DNA of 64,000 nt from Diphasiastrum complanatum (lineage: Eukaryota > Streptophyta > Lycopodiopsida > Lycopodiales > Lycopodiaceae), in contig CM055112.1 in NCBI GenBank assembly GCA_029204225.1, forward strand, positions 30,346,203-30,410,202, written 5' to 3'. Below are positions 32,281 to 41,540 of the stretch, in pieces. Under the pieces are notes generated by a model. The model was not told where the DNA came from and searched no databases. It worked only from the letters and a program-made list of their open reading frames with translations. Positions within the stretch are counted from its first letter, which is position 1. Every line of letters begins with the position of its first letter. Made by a program: the position numbers and the translations under genes.

Positions 32281-32600
32281 ATGGCATAGCTCCAATTATG
32301 GCTTAGGTAGTAGCCAGCATAAGCTATGTTATGGCCCAAGTAGTTCTTTGTTGGCATCATTGGTCTAGCTCCATCAATGACTCAAGTAGTAGCCAACAAA
32401 AGCTTAGTTATTAGAGATTTACGGCTTACGTAGCTCTTTCTTTGCAATGGTGGCCTCCATTGATGGCTCAAATAGCTCTCCATTGGCAATGATCGCCTCC
32501 AATGGCAGTGATGGCCTAGCCTCACTTATGGCTCAAGTAGCTCTCTCTTGGTAGTTATGGCAACAATTGATGGCTTATATAGTTCTTTTGGTTGATATGT
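32281..32600. repeat. Degenerate tandem array of ATGGCTCAAGTAGCTC-like units
   Basis: The core ATGGCTYAAGTAGYTC recurs about seven times, near 32297, 32330, 32376, 32420, 32462, 32527 and 32569, spaced 33-65 bp (often 42-46), with shared GGCAATGATGGCCTCCA-type linkers. It looks like an old minisatellite. Confidence 0.6.
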
Positions 32601-32939
32601 TTAACATTCTAGGCTACCAACATTTTGTACTCATCATTATGAAAACAACTGTTGCACACTCAAGTTTCAAAGATATATTTGATGCTTGATTTACATAGTT
32701 ACATAGGTGTGACAAGTATTTCAAAATATCATTTGAAAAACAAAACCTTTAAAATGGAAAAGTCTTCATTGCAAAAGACTTCCATCTCATTCCTAAAATA
32801 AAAAAATTTGTCTCCTCAGAATAGGAAACATTTCATTATTCATCTTTTTTAGTTTTTTTTTGGCAAAGTGAAATGGTAGATTGAAAGACATTATACCATA
32901 CTTTTGTGTAGTGAGCATATTTACGTAGAGTTGTTTCAA

Positions 32940-32971
32940 TACACTTTTGTGCACATGTGCACAAAAGTGTA
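32940..32971. repeat. Perfect 32-bp palindrome
   Basis: ACACTTTTGTGCACA is followed directly by its exact reverse complement, with one more complementary base on each side. It has no loop and could extrude as a cruciform. Confidence 0.9.
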
Positions 32972-33110
32972 CATAGACCCCTTTTTCACTTGTATGCCAC
33001 CAAATGATTGAAATTTCAAGTTATTAAGTGTATCCTTGACTCTTCATTGTCTTATTGGAAGACTTAAATTTTATTTCTCTGCAATTTACTCCCAAGACAC
33101 TTCAATTTTC

Positions 33111-33600
33111 AGCACTTCACATGGGTAACTTCAGGTACGCGTATATATTTCTATAGGAACACAAATTTAAATTTCTATTTATAGACATGTTTCTAAGGTC
33201 ATAAAGGATTTTTGAAAGTAGATAGCCAAAGAAAGGTTATAAAAAGCACTTCCAAAAGAGTTACAAATTTTTAGCACCTTCCAATAATTTTCAACACTTT
33301 TCAGCACTTACATGGCTATCTTTAGATGTACATATCTATCTCTACATAACTCCAAATTGAAAAGAAATTTAGAGACATGTTTCTATGGTCAATAATACTT
33401 TTTAAGGTAGACAACCCAAAAAATATTGTTAAAATCATGTTGTTATACACTCAAATATTATACTTCCAGTTTTGGTGTTTTTTTTTATCAACACTTAAAT
33501 GGGCAACTTTGGATACACGAATCTATGTCTATAGACCTCAAAATTCAAATTTTTTTTATAGGCATGTTTCTATAATCATATAGGATTTTTAAGAGCAAAT
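33111..33600. repeat. About 190-bp tandem repeat, three partial copies
   Basis: Units begin near 33111, 33303 and 33490 with ARCACTT-ACATGGG-like starts, and each contains GGATACACGAATCTAT-like and GACATGTTTCTAAGGTCATA-like blocks at the same offsets. The 187-192-bp period is in the range of plant satellites. Only about 2.6 units are present, well diverged. Confidence 0.65.
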
Positions 33601-34065
33601 AAGCAAAAAATTGAATGTAAAATTTACAATAATGTAGTCCCATATATGAAAATATTGAAGTTTCATTAGTACCCCCACATGTTTGACACATCATATCTTA
33701 CATATAAGTTGCTCAAAATAAAGGTCTCAAAATGTTTAATCGGTATATGTATATATGAAGAACCCGCTTGTGAAAGGATTTGATGTGATTCATCATAGTT
33801 TATGAGATATGATTTTTTAAATAAGTGCTTGAAATGCACATTTTGTGACAAAAAGACTGTGGAAAACTTAAAGTCAATGGTGAATTGTCTTGATGGAAGT
33901 AAATGGTCATATTCGCATTTGGAAGTTGAAGGGAAGGGCCTTCCATTCCAAATGAAGGGTGAATTTGTTTTTGTCACATTCAGGTTTATATGTGAGATCG
34001 TTTTCGTGGAAATATGAATAAGAAAATGCATGTCATGTGCAACAAAAATTAGTGAAGGCTACCCT

Positions 34066-34127
34066 TTGACTACCAATTTAGCAGTCAAAGTGAAAAATTG
34101 ACCCAAGCTATTAATGTGTGGCACGTG
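34066..34127 (+). promoter_or_regulatory. W-box and G-box cluster upstream of the 3D-domain gene
   Basis: TTGACT (34066), TTGACC (34098) and CACGTG (34122) lie 310-370 bp before the start codon. These are WRKY- and bZIP/bHLH-type cores; their clustering hints at stress-responsive control, but short motifs also occur by chance. Confidence 0.35.
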
Positions 34128-34357
34128 GGACATGAGAGGAGATGAGATCTATGGTATTTTCAATTAATGGAGTGAAGTGAACTAATATGAAACTGATTTT
34201 AGGCAACGATGATATCTTCCTCTTGTTTACATCCACGAGTTTATCTTACTCAATGTTTTCATTGTTTGTGTGGCACCAAGGCTTATCTACGTGTCTCTAC
34301 ATAAATGATTATACTAGTCTCTCATAGAAACCCACTAGTTGCTTCCTAAGTTCTAAC

Positions 34358-34365
34358 TATAAAAA
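34358..34365 (+). promoter_or_regulatory. TATA box of the 3D-domain gene
   Basis: TATAAAAA lies 71 bp before the ATG at 34436, followed by a CA-rich leader. This spacing fits a plant core promoter with a leader of roughly 40 nt. Confidence 0.65.
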
Positions 34366-34435
34366 GGGACTCACACACAAACATACACACACACTCCACA
34401 ACACACTTCCAAATAGTCATTCATGATCATTCACC

Positions 34436-35068
34436 ATGACTACTCAATCTAGGACCTCACATCAACTTCCACAAAATCGTGTTTTCACTCGACTAGGTAT
34501 GGCTGCTATTAGACTCTTAACTTTATTCTTGCTTTTTATTTCTGTCAACTCCAAGAAGGCGAAGCTTACGTACTACTGGATTGCCGTGGAGGCTGATTAC
34601 CCCCGAGGATCTGAAGTGGGCATCAAGTCTTGCTCCTCTGGCAAAGTGATTGCCAAAGTGTCTCATCAATATTGGAAAGCTGTCGAACTCGAGGGCTCAG
34701 GCCGCCTTATCAACAACACATACATCAACTGCATGGACGATAATTGCAAATGCTTTGAAGTTGTGAAGGGTCCTCTAGGAAGCCAAGACAACATTCTTAA
34801 TATCTTTTCATCAATTGCGGCCAATGACATCAGCTTCGGTACAATTGTGTCGGTAGAAGCCTTTAAAGATCTCCAGCTTCCCAATGGTCAAGTGCACAAT
34901 GGCTGCTTCCGGGTGGATGATGAGAGCTGGAGCTTCGAGGGGAACCAAATCGACGTGTATGTTGAAAGGCAAAAGTTCTATCGGTCTATTGATGATAGCC
35001 TAAATCACCTTGGGGAGGTTGAGGTGCAAACCGGGGCCAAATGTGAAGTCAAGACCTACAAGATTTGA
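34436..35068 (+). CDS. Secreted 3D-domain (double-psi beta-barrel) protein
   Basis: An intact, intronless 210-codon gene. Met22 starts a hydrophobic core (about 23-38), so the product is probably secreted; the upstream Met1 has good context, and Met22 (34499) is the alternative start. The body has KLTYYWIAVEADYP, VELEGSGRLINN, SSIAAND, GTIVSVE, VHNGCFRVDDE and GNQIDVYV. The three Asp (about D131, D161/162 and D173) and the H-x-GCF block are the signature of the 3D domain, a double-psi barrel known from bacterial MltA-like and fungal secreted proteins acting on or near cell-wall glycans. Six cysteines suggest disulfides. Activity is not shown by sequence. It has its own TATA box and higher GC than its flanks. 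It stands alone between repeats. I cannot say whether the family is general in plants or acquired. Confidence 0.75.
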   Translation: MTTQSRTSHQLPQNRVFTRLGMAAIRLLTLFLLFISVNSKKAKLTYYWIAVEADYPRGSEVGIKSCSSGKVIAKVSHQYWKAVELEGSGRLINNTYINCMDDNCKCFEVVKGPLGSQDNILNIFSSIAANDISFGTIVSVEAFKDLQLPNGQVHNGCFRVDDESWSFEGNQIDVYVERQKFYRSIDDSLNHLGEVEVQTGAKCEVKTYKI

Positions 35069-35714
35069 AGTAGTTGCTCATTTCAATTCTCTCTCAAGCC
35101 ATGATGATTTAATTTCTACTAGAGTGCTATGTGGCACTTCATGCATAGGTATGTACAAAAGGAGAAAAAATGTCATAAGATGTTTGTAAAAAAATAATCA
35201 AGTATGACATACATTGGATAGTTTATGGTCTTGCTACAAGGGCAATCCTCATATTGAATTTCAAGCTATAAACGGTTCTCTTTTATTTGGCTTCACCACA
35301 AGGTCATGAGGATTTTGATGATTGCATTGGGCTCAATGCATGGTGAAGAGGTTGTTTCTTCAATCTATTGCTACTAGACTTTGAAATCTTTTTTGTTGGG
35401 TGTATATTTATACACATTTGAATACTAATTAGTGCAACTACTATTGTTGCAACAAAGTGTCATCAACCTTAAATTTTTATTTTCTCTTCCAACACAATGT
35501 CCAAGGTAGTATGTATGTTCATTCAATGACCTACGACTCATGTTATGAAAGAATGCATTGTTTTGATGGAATGTGATTTGGGAAACTTGCTTCTAGAGTG
35601 CTTCCCGTAGATGCATGATTCACAAAAGAAAGATTTCTTATCTAATGAAGAAGAGAAATGTAATCCATCAACTAAATTATTACAATGCATATAGGAAAGT
35701 GATTTTGTATTCCT
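35069..35714. other. 3' flank of the 3D-domain gene, no other gene
   Basis: AT-rich sequence without ORFs, presumably the 3' UTR followed by intergenic DNA. No clear polyadenylation signal can be singled out. Confidence 0.4.
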
Positions 35715-36180
35715 GTGTCAAAATCGACTATGCCACAGAGTAGCATTATTGTTTGCATTTTCATTAGAGATACTAGCTAATGCAACTGAATTAGAGAGTA
35801 TGTAAAGATTTTCGACTCTAGTGCATGTAGTCAGAGTAGTATCTTCATTGAAGATTTCACACTGCTCATATGAGAAAGTAACAGTGTAGCCCTCATCATT
35901 CATCTTAGAAACTGACAACAAGCTCTTTGACAACTAAGATACGTGAAGAACATTGGTGACATTAATAGAAAGATCATTTTTGAATGCGATCTTGACTGTC
36001 CCTTTGCCTTCCATGCTTATGGTGCTTGAATCTCTGAGATAGATGAATTGATCTCTGTTGTAAGCTACATACTCGATAAACCATTCCTTGTGAGAGGTCA
36101 TGTATTGGGTAGCATCGTTGTCTATATACCAGTTATCGTCATCTTCGTTGCCACTGTTGTAAGACATTAATAGGTGTGTC
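35715..36180 (-). pseudogene. Copia protease fragment with mutated active site
   Basis: Minus-strand frames give DDDNWYIDNDATQYMTSHKE, GKGTVKIAF, then SKSLLSVSKMNDEGYTVTF and LWHSRF, the Copia protease to integrase start. The catalytic triad usually D-S/T-G reads D-N-D, the last change being GGT to GAT. A stop between the two frames (near 35934) adds to the decay. Confidence 0.75.
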
Positions 36181-36920
36181 TCTTGCTCCTTGAATTATGT
36201 CGCATTGGAGGAGTCTAGTTGTTGCACATCTAACAATAAATGTTTGTCATCTAATTAGGCAAGCCGTTGTACTTGGAAGTATTTGGCTTGTGATGACAAA
36301 TATACATTGCATACACGGTCAACCTGTAGGGAATGTTGACGCAGATGAGAACGTCACAAATTCTCTCGTTTCAAATTTCAAAAAAGTGGATGGGAACGTT
36401 CCAAGTTGAAATAAATCACCTTCGGGATTTTCTCTCACTTTGGGATTTTGCGAAAAAGCCGAAGGTGCCATAAAACAATTGAACTTGACTATGCCGATAC
36501 ATAGTTCATTTCTGCAGACTGTTGAAAAAGTAATGTCTTTGTGCAGATTTGTTCTGAATGCTACTTGGTATAAGTCCTTGAAGATGGCCATGTCTTTAAT
36601 GGTCTTCAAATAATTGAACTTAACATTTGAACATGGAGAATAATAGGATTGGTTATCCTTTGTTGGAAATCAGCCAAAATTCCGTTGTAGTCGTTTTTCA
36701 AATAGTTTGGCTATCTAAGTTGTGATCCCTACAGGTATCAGATGAGCAGACATAGAACCCATAATAGGTTTCAACCTGATCCTAGATCAAAGATCAATAA
36801 ATGTGTAGGAAAACTCTTGAGATAGAAATTAGTTATTCATCAAGGAAATAGCTGTGGCTTGATTTCCAACATCAACGAGGATAACGAATACATTGTCCAC
36901 ATTGAGGCTCTCCTCAATCA
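36181..36920. other. LTR-like remnant, no gene
   Basis: It contains the TTTTGCGAAAAAGCCGAAGGTGCC word near 36448, shared with family A LTRs (for example near 41720). No intact ORF; a minus-strand 96-codon frame (36319-36609) is unrecognised. Confidence 0.35.
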
Positions 36921-36924
36921 AGAG

Positions 36925-37490
36925 TAATATAGAAAGCTTGAAAAACTTCTGCGAAAGTATAGACATGTCTTGGATTGGTCCTACAAAGACATGCAAGGAG
37001 TCTCACCACAAGTAGCCGTGCATTCATTCCTCTTAAACCAGGAGCAAAACCAGTTGGTAGTTGTCCTTACCGATGTAATCCGATCTACAAGGCCAAAATA
37101 AAAGAAGAGTTACAACGTCAGAAGGATTTGAAGAACAAAATATTTTTGAAGAAGAAGAACTGGCCAGACACCAGAGCCAAACCATCACAATCCCCACAAG
37201 TATTGCTCCTATTGTTCTTGCTACAACCCAAGTGGATTCTGGCGATGCAGTAGATTTAGTCTCAAACCTTGTGCGAGTGATCCAGACCATGTTCAATGAA
37301 AAGAAAGACATGGACAAGCGCATATCAGAGCTGGTTACAAAGAATACCCTGATAAGCCAGAAAGTAATTTAGTTGAATCATGAGCTCAAGATTGCCAAGC
37401 AACATGAGACAAAATCTAAAGCTGAACTGAGGAAAGCCCAACGAACAGCTAATGCTCTTGAAGGCTATTGGGAACTCTTCAGGATGCATC
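36925..37490 (+). pseudogene. Gypsy RT start fused to a coiled-coil fragment
   Basis: LEKLLRKYRHVLDWSYKDMQ, GVSPQVAVHSFLL, then RCNPIYKAKIKEEL is the beginning of Gypsy RT, matching the stub at 23.2 kb. After about 37150 the sequence instead reads VRVIQTMFNEKKDMDKRISE and NHELKIAKQHETKSKAELRK, a coiled coil like that of the extra 3' ORFs. So pol and the extra ORF are joined by an internal deletion, a second independent deletion derivative of the family. Confidence 0.6.
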
Positions 37491-37534
37491 GACAACCACA
37501 CAAGACCAAGTGGACAAAGTTGTCCAGGATTCCA

Positions 37535-37860
37535 AACAACATGTGTTGCTGTTGGCAGGTCAATCAGATTTTAAGAATTTTGGCATATTGTATAATGGGA
37601 CTAATCTTGTCTTAAGAGCCTATAGTAACTCGGATTTTGCAGGTGAGAAAGTGGATCAAAAGTCAACAAGTGCACTTGCCACCCTCTTATGTGATGGAAT
37701 AGTATCATGGCTTTCCAAAAAGCAATATACAATTTCATTAGAGAGACAAAGTATAAGGCCTTGACATCAACATGCAAGGAGGTCTTATGGCTCAAGAGGC
37801 TACTGATGGAGTTTCACCTCTTAGGTATACCTCTCATTCTCTTCGTTCTCAGCTTCCATA
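37535..37860 (+). pseudogene. Copia RNase H fragment
   Basis: DFKNFGILYNGTNLVLRAYS, SDFAGEKVDQKSTSA and SWLSKKQYTISL followed, after a frame break, by STCKEVLWLKRLLMEFHLL are RNase H of Copia. It closely resembles RNase H of the 47-53 kb element. Truncated at both sides. Confidence 0.75.
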
Positions 37861-37939
37861 GACATATTTTGGATTGTCATTCTTAGGTATATCTTAGGTA
37901 TACCTCTCATTCTTTTCATTCTCTAATGGTGACACATAA

Positions 37940-39246
37940 TCGGAGACCAAGAGGAACCATTGATGCTATCAATATCTGCAATGAAAAAAATGCAGAAGAT
38001 TAATGGATACCAGAAATATATCATAAATATCAATGGCTTTTGATGGATCCTTCTTCAAAAAACTCTTTCTAGAAAAGAAAAAGATCAGATAACATATATA
38101 GAAGCTCTTGGAAAGGCATGATAATAGATTTCAAGGTATCAACTGCTGGTCAATCTATCACAAAAATTTTAGTTCAACATGCTTATCTTCACAAAGAGCT
38201 CAACATTCAAGATTTGAATCCAAATGATAGAAGAAAATGCAATTGTAAGTATACGTTAGTATGTACATATTTAGATTAAATTTCTTTAGTATTAGCATTT
38301 TCTTTATATTAAAATTTTCTCACGATATTTCTGTTGGTTTCGTAGATTTTTATCCATCAAATTTTGTTGAATGGCAATCAGTTCAATCTATTGTAGGAAT
38401 AATTGATGTCATACATTCTGATATCAATATTTTACAATATAAAGATTATTCTTCAAAATCCCTTTTAGAGTCGAGAGTTCTTTTTTATGATCACACCTAT
38501 ATTTCTAATAAAACTATTTTAGTGAGTAGATTAGAGCTATATCCTCTACTAGATTTTTCATAGTGGAGAATGGATTTCTCCAAATTCAGCAATTTTAGAA
38601 AGTTTTTGATCTAGACTTTATATGGATATTCATAGTATATCAAAATGTAACACTAGTTGAAAGAATAATAGATTAAGTTGGTATCTACCTTTTACTATTT
38701 TTGTTGATTTTTTTTTCCAATACAATGTTCAGCAAACGAAAACAATGTTTATTTGTAAGGACTTGCATGATAAAATGCTCACCGAGCTGATTGCAAAGTA
38801 TGTAAGTCATCAATGACATTTAGATATCACATAGAAAAATAAATACTCACTTTGTTGTTGTATTATAGAAGATGGATAAAATAAAAAAAATGAGTGGAAG
38901 CCACTAGATCAAGATTATAAATTATTTCATCAAGAACAATTTCAAATAACAGTGAAAAGAAATGACAACATTCTTGCTATGGTTGAGGTTGAAAAACTAG
39001 ACATGTTGCAATTCGATCAAAACTAGACATGCTGCAATTCAATCTTCCTCAGTACTATTAATTTCGATTGAATGGTGTTAAGGTATATTACACCATATGA
39101 AAATTTTCATTTTTATGTTTCTTAGTGATTCAATTTTACAAGATAATTGAACTTAAATAGTTTCTCATGTGCAGGTAAGAGCAAAGCAGAAAGAGCATAT
39201 AGAATGCAAAGACATAGGAACATCCATCGAAATTGAAGATCCATAG
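37940..39246 (+). pseudogene. Unrecognised spliced gene remnant (about five exons)
   Basis: Coding blocks separated by good splice signals: a block ending QDLNPNDRRKCN with donor GTAAGTAT at 38245; acceptor TTTCGTAG before 38346 continuing in phase (YFYPSNFVEWQSVQSIVGII); 38733-38797 (FICKDLHDKMLTELIAK) with donor GTATGTAAG; 38869-39082 (NEWKPLDQDYKLFHQEQF, ILAMVEVEKLDML); 39175-39246 (KQKEHIECKDIG) ending in TAG. Premature stops in several blocks, and a 24-bp tandem duplication near 38993-39040, indicate a pseudogene. Conserved phase across two introns argues for a former host gene, not a retroelement. I do not recognise the family. Confidence 0.45.
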
Positions 39247-39409
39247 AATTTGAACAACGTGATTTTCTATTATGTTGTATATTTTTTTGTCTACATCATG
39301 TTTGAAAATATACAAACCACTTAACTTGAGTATCATTGTTCAAGTTGAGGGTCTTTCTTTTATATAATCTCTATATTCATTTCTCTATATGGAAGTAACT
39401 TTGGTGAAG

Positions 39410-40390
39410 AATGTGTAATTGAAACTTTGATAGCAAGTTTCATTGTCTCCTGCCGGAAATGCATTAGACCTTCGAACAAGAGAACTGCAAGAAACAAAAA
39501 CACAAGCACATGTTATTAATCGAGAATAAGTGATTGGGAATCATGAATATGTGATTGTGATTGTGAATAAATAGATTACCTCAAGTAGATTCAAAAGCTT
39601 ATCATGTTGTGCAGCCAATTTAAAAAATATTTGGCATTGTATATCGTATACTAGCCATAGCTAACAGAGTCAGTCTTTGGGAGGACTGCAGTTGTCAAAT
39701 ATATACGAAGGTTAGAAAAAAAAATTGTGTAAAAAAGGCAGATGGTATATCGGATTAACGCGCACATTATTAAATGGAAATCTACAAAAGAAACAAGCGC
39801 GCGTCAAATTGATATCAAATAAAAAATACCTTTGCATCAAACATTTTAAGCTTTGTATAGGTTGTTGCACTTAGCACTGGAAAGAGTTCCAGTACTTTTT
39901 GGATTGGATAAGACTCTTTGCTTGTTTGTGGATGTGTGTAATGCAGTTCATCTTTATACAAATTGGATTACACACACCCTCATCATTGAGATATAAAGAC
40001 AAAGCATATAAGCTCCAGTGGCCACTGTAATCAGAAGTCAATATGTTTTTTAGACTGCATGTAAAATCACAATTCATATGAAAAAATCAACTTATCAAAA
40101 TGTGAAAAGCATACACTTACTTGTGTATGTATGGGAGCGCAAGCAATGGAGTCCCTTCTCTGATGTTTTTTATCATCTCAGAGTGCAAGGTGATAAAATC
40201 AGAAAAGCTGGAAGTACTCATGAATTGTATAGGAAACAATGAGAAATCTATAAAAAATGGAGTTCGAAAGAACTCTAGCGAATATTGAATGCCCCTTGCT
40301 CCTACATTGTCTCCTAACATTTTATCCTTATTTTCTAATTCACATGTATCTAATTTACTAAGGAGAAGACCTATTTTGGTTTTTGACATC
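39410..40390 (-). pseudogene. Ulp1/C48-like cysteine protease pseudogene
   Basis: Minus-strand exons with plausible splice sites: one ending at 40121 (donor GTAAGTG), one from 40054 to about 39871 (acceptor ATGCAG), one 39685-39580 (acceptor CTGCAG, donor GTAATC), one from 39484. The second reads SDYSGHWSLYALSL, whose GHWSL (40009-40023) is the C48 catalytic His block, then PICIKMNCITHIHKQAKSL where LDS-x-H is usual (Asp to Asn). The third reads LPKTDSVSYG, a stop, then YTIYNAKYFLNW, matching Q-x4-DCG-x2 with the catalytic Cys replaced by Tyr (TAT at 39657-39659). SUMO/NEDD8-type deconjugation is the family function; this copy is dead. ULP genes are also carried by some plant transposons, the main alternative origin. 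Confidence 0.55.
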
Positions 40391-40589
40391 TAAAACCGGT
40401 AAACTGGACCTAGAGATGTAAGATGTGTATATAGTAATTGGTCGTATTGTACATATTTTTGAGAATCTACAAATGTATGTCTAGGGGGTGTAGAAAGTGA
40501 TACTAAAAAACCCAAAAATGAATTGTCTTCAAAAAATGAGTCGACCTTTAACTTTACAAATTGGTCTAACTCTGCTCTTGACAGTGGAG

Positions 40590-40612
40590 AGGTGGGGGGG
40601 GGGGAGGGGGGA
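40590..40612. repeat. Poly-G/A run
   Basis: A run of 8-9 G, one A, then further G-rich sequence, with purine-rich DNA (GGAGGAGA words) continuing to about 40770. Confidence 0.7.
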
Positions 40613-40669
40613 GGGCATAATAGTGAGAAATGTAGGAGGAGTTTTATGAGGAGACTAAGAAGAAGCTTT

Positions 40670-40880
40670 AGTCAAGATTTAGGAGGAGAAGGAGACTGAG
40701 AGGCATCTTTAGGAAGAGATGGAGGAGAGTTAGGAGGAGGAGAAGAAGAAGAAAATCTAGGAAGAGGTTTAAGAGAAGATGAGATTGCTCTAAGGATATC
40801 CTTGATATGAGAAGACTGTGAAAAATCTCTGGCTTTTTGAGGACTACCAATAGACCTCCTCTTTTTTGAGACATGCTCAT
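40670..40880 (-). pseudogene. Ser/Pro-rich basic segment with NLS-like motif
   Basis: The minus strand reads EHVSKKRRSIGSPQKARDFS, IKDILRAISSSLKPLPRF, then Ser/Pro-rich sequence to a stop at about 40670. The KKRRS cluster is NLS-like. It is preceded at about 40895 by TTGTATTTCAG, a possible 3' splice site. It lies between the H3-like and C48-like pieces on the same strand, so it could be an exon joining them. Low-complexity sequence makes this tentative. Confidence 0.3.
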
Positions 40881-40964
40881 TCTACACCTGAAATACAAGT
40901 CAGGTCGATTGAGATTGCTACTGGTTTTTCTTTTCTGCCACCGATTTTGGAGGAGAGGACGAAA

Positions 40965-41273
40965 CTAAACAACTAACAAAATTGTCTCCCAGAGCCTAAA
41001 CACAATCATAAAATCCTTCGGCATGATAGTCACCCAATTGGCATGAACAACTGCAAAAACACAATCTGAAAAGAATTTCACTTGAAAATCCTCATAGGCT
41101 GTGTGCAGAGCTTTAACTGCCGTGGTTGTCCATCTCACATCCCTAGAGAGACTTTTTGTTACTTGTCTGATTAATCTCTGAATGTGAGCTTTCGAAATCA
41201 GAAGATTGTTTGTCTTCTATAGCCTCCAAATGTTCTTCAAAGATGGCAGGTCACATTGCTCTGTCCCTTGGTT
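40965..41273 (-). pseudogene. Diverged histone H3-fold fragment
   Basis: The minus strand from 41216 to the stop at 40965 is open and reads LLISKAHIQRLIRQV, RDVRWTTTAVKALHTAYEDF, FFSDCVFAVVHANWVTIMPK then DF. This aligns without gaps to the H3 core from the alpha-N helix (LLIRKLPFQRLVRE) through VTIMPKD. Upstream, KNIWRL-stop-K matches REIRRYQK with TAG for Gln (41217-41219), and KPRDRAM (41253-41273) could match RPGTVAL if about 16 nt were inserted between. Several residues (RW, EDF, FSD, KDF) resemble centromeric H3, while loop-1 length and IMPKD resemble canonical H3. No basic N-tail is seen. A captured or decayed histone gene is likely. Confidence 0.6.
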
Positions 41274-41540
41274 TAGGACGTGGTGGCAGAAGATGAGACA
41301 GTGGTGGATTTTCTAATTAGAAATCTGGCAAAAGCCTATGAAGAAACTTTGCCAACTGAGGAGGAATTTTTGGAATTCCAAAAAAGAAAAATCTTCCAAG
41401 GACTCAACATATCCCCTCGGGGGTTTGGCATTTTGCGAGTAAATCATTTGTGAGTTTTGCGAGTTTTTCTCACTCATACTTTCTCTGAAGTGATAGCACA
41501 TGGTGTGCTATCATTTTTAAAACATCAAGTCCCTCAATAG

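Noticed and set aside
40668-40898. Minus-strand Leu-rich ORF (76 codons)
   Set aside because: It is the off-frame reading of the purine-rich Ser/Pro segment; the neighbouring frame with KKRRS is more protein-like.
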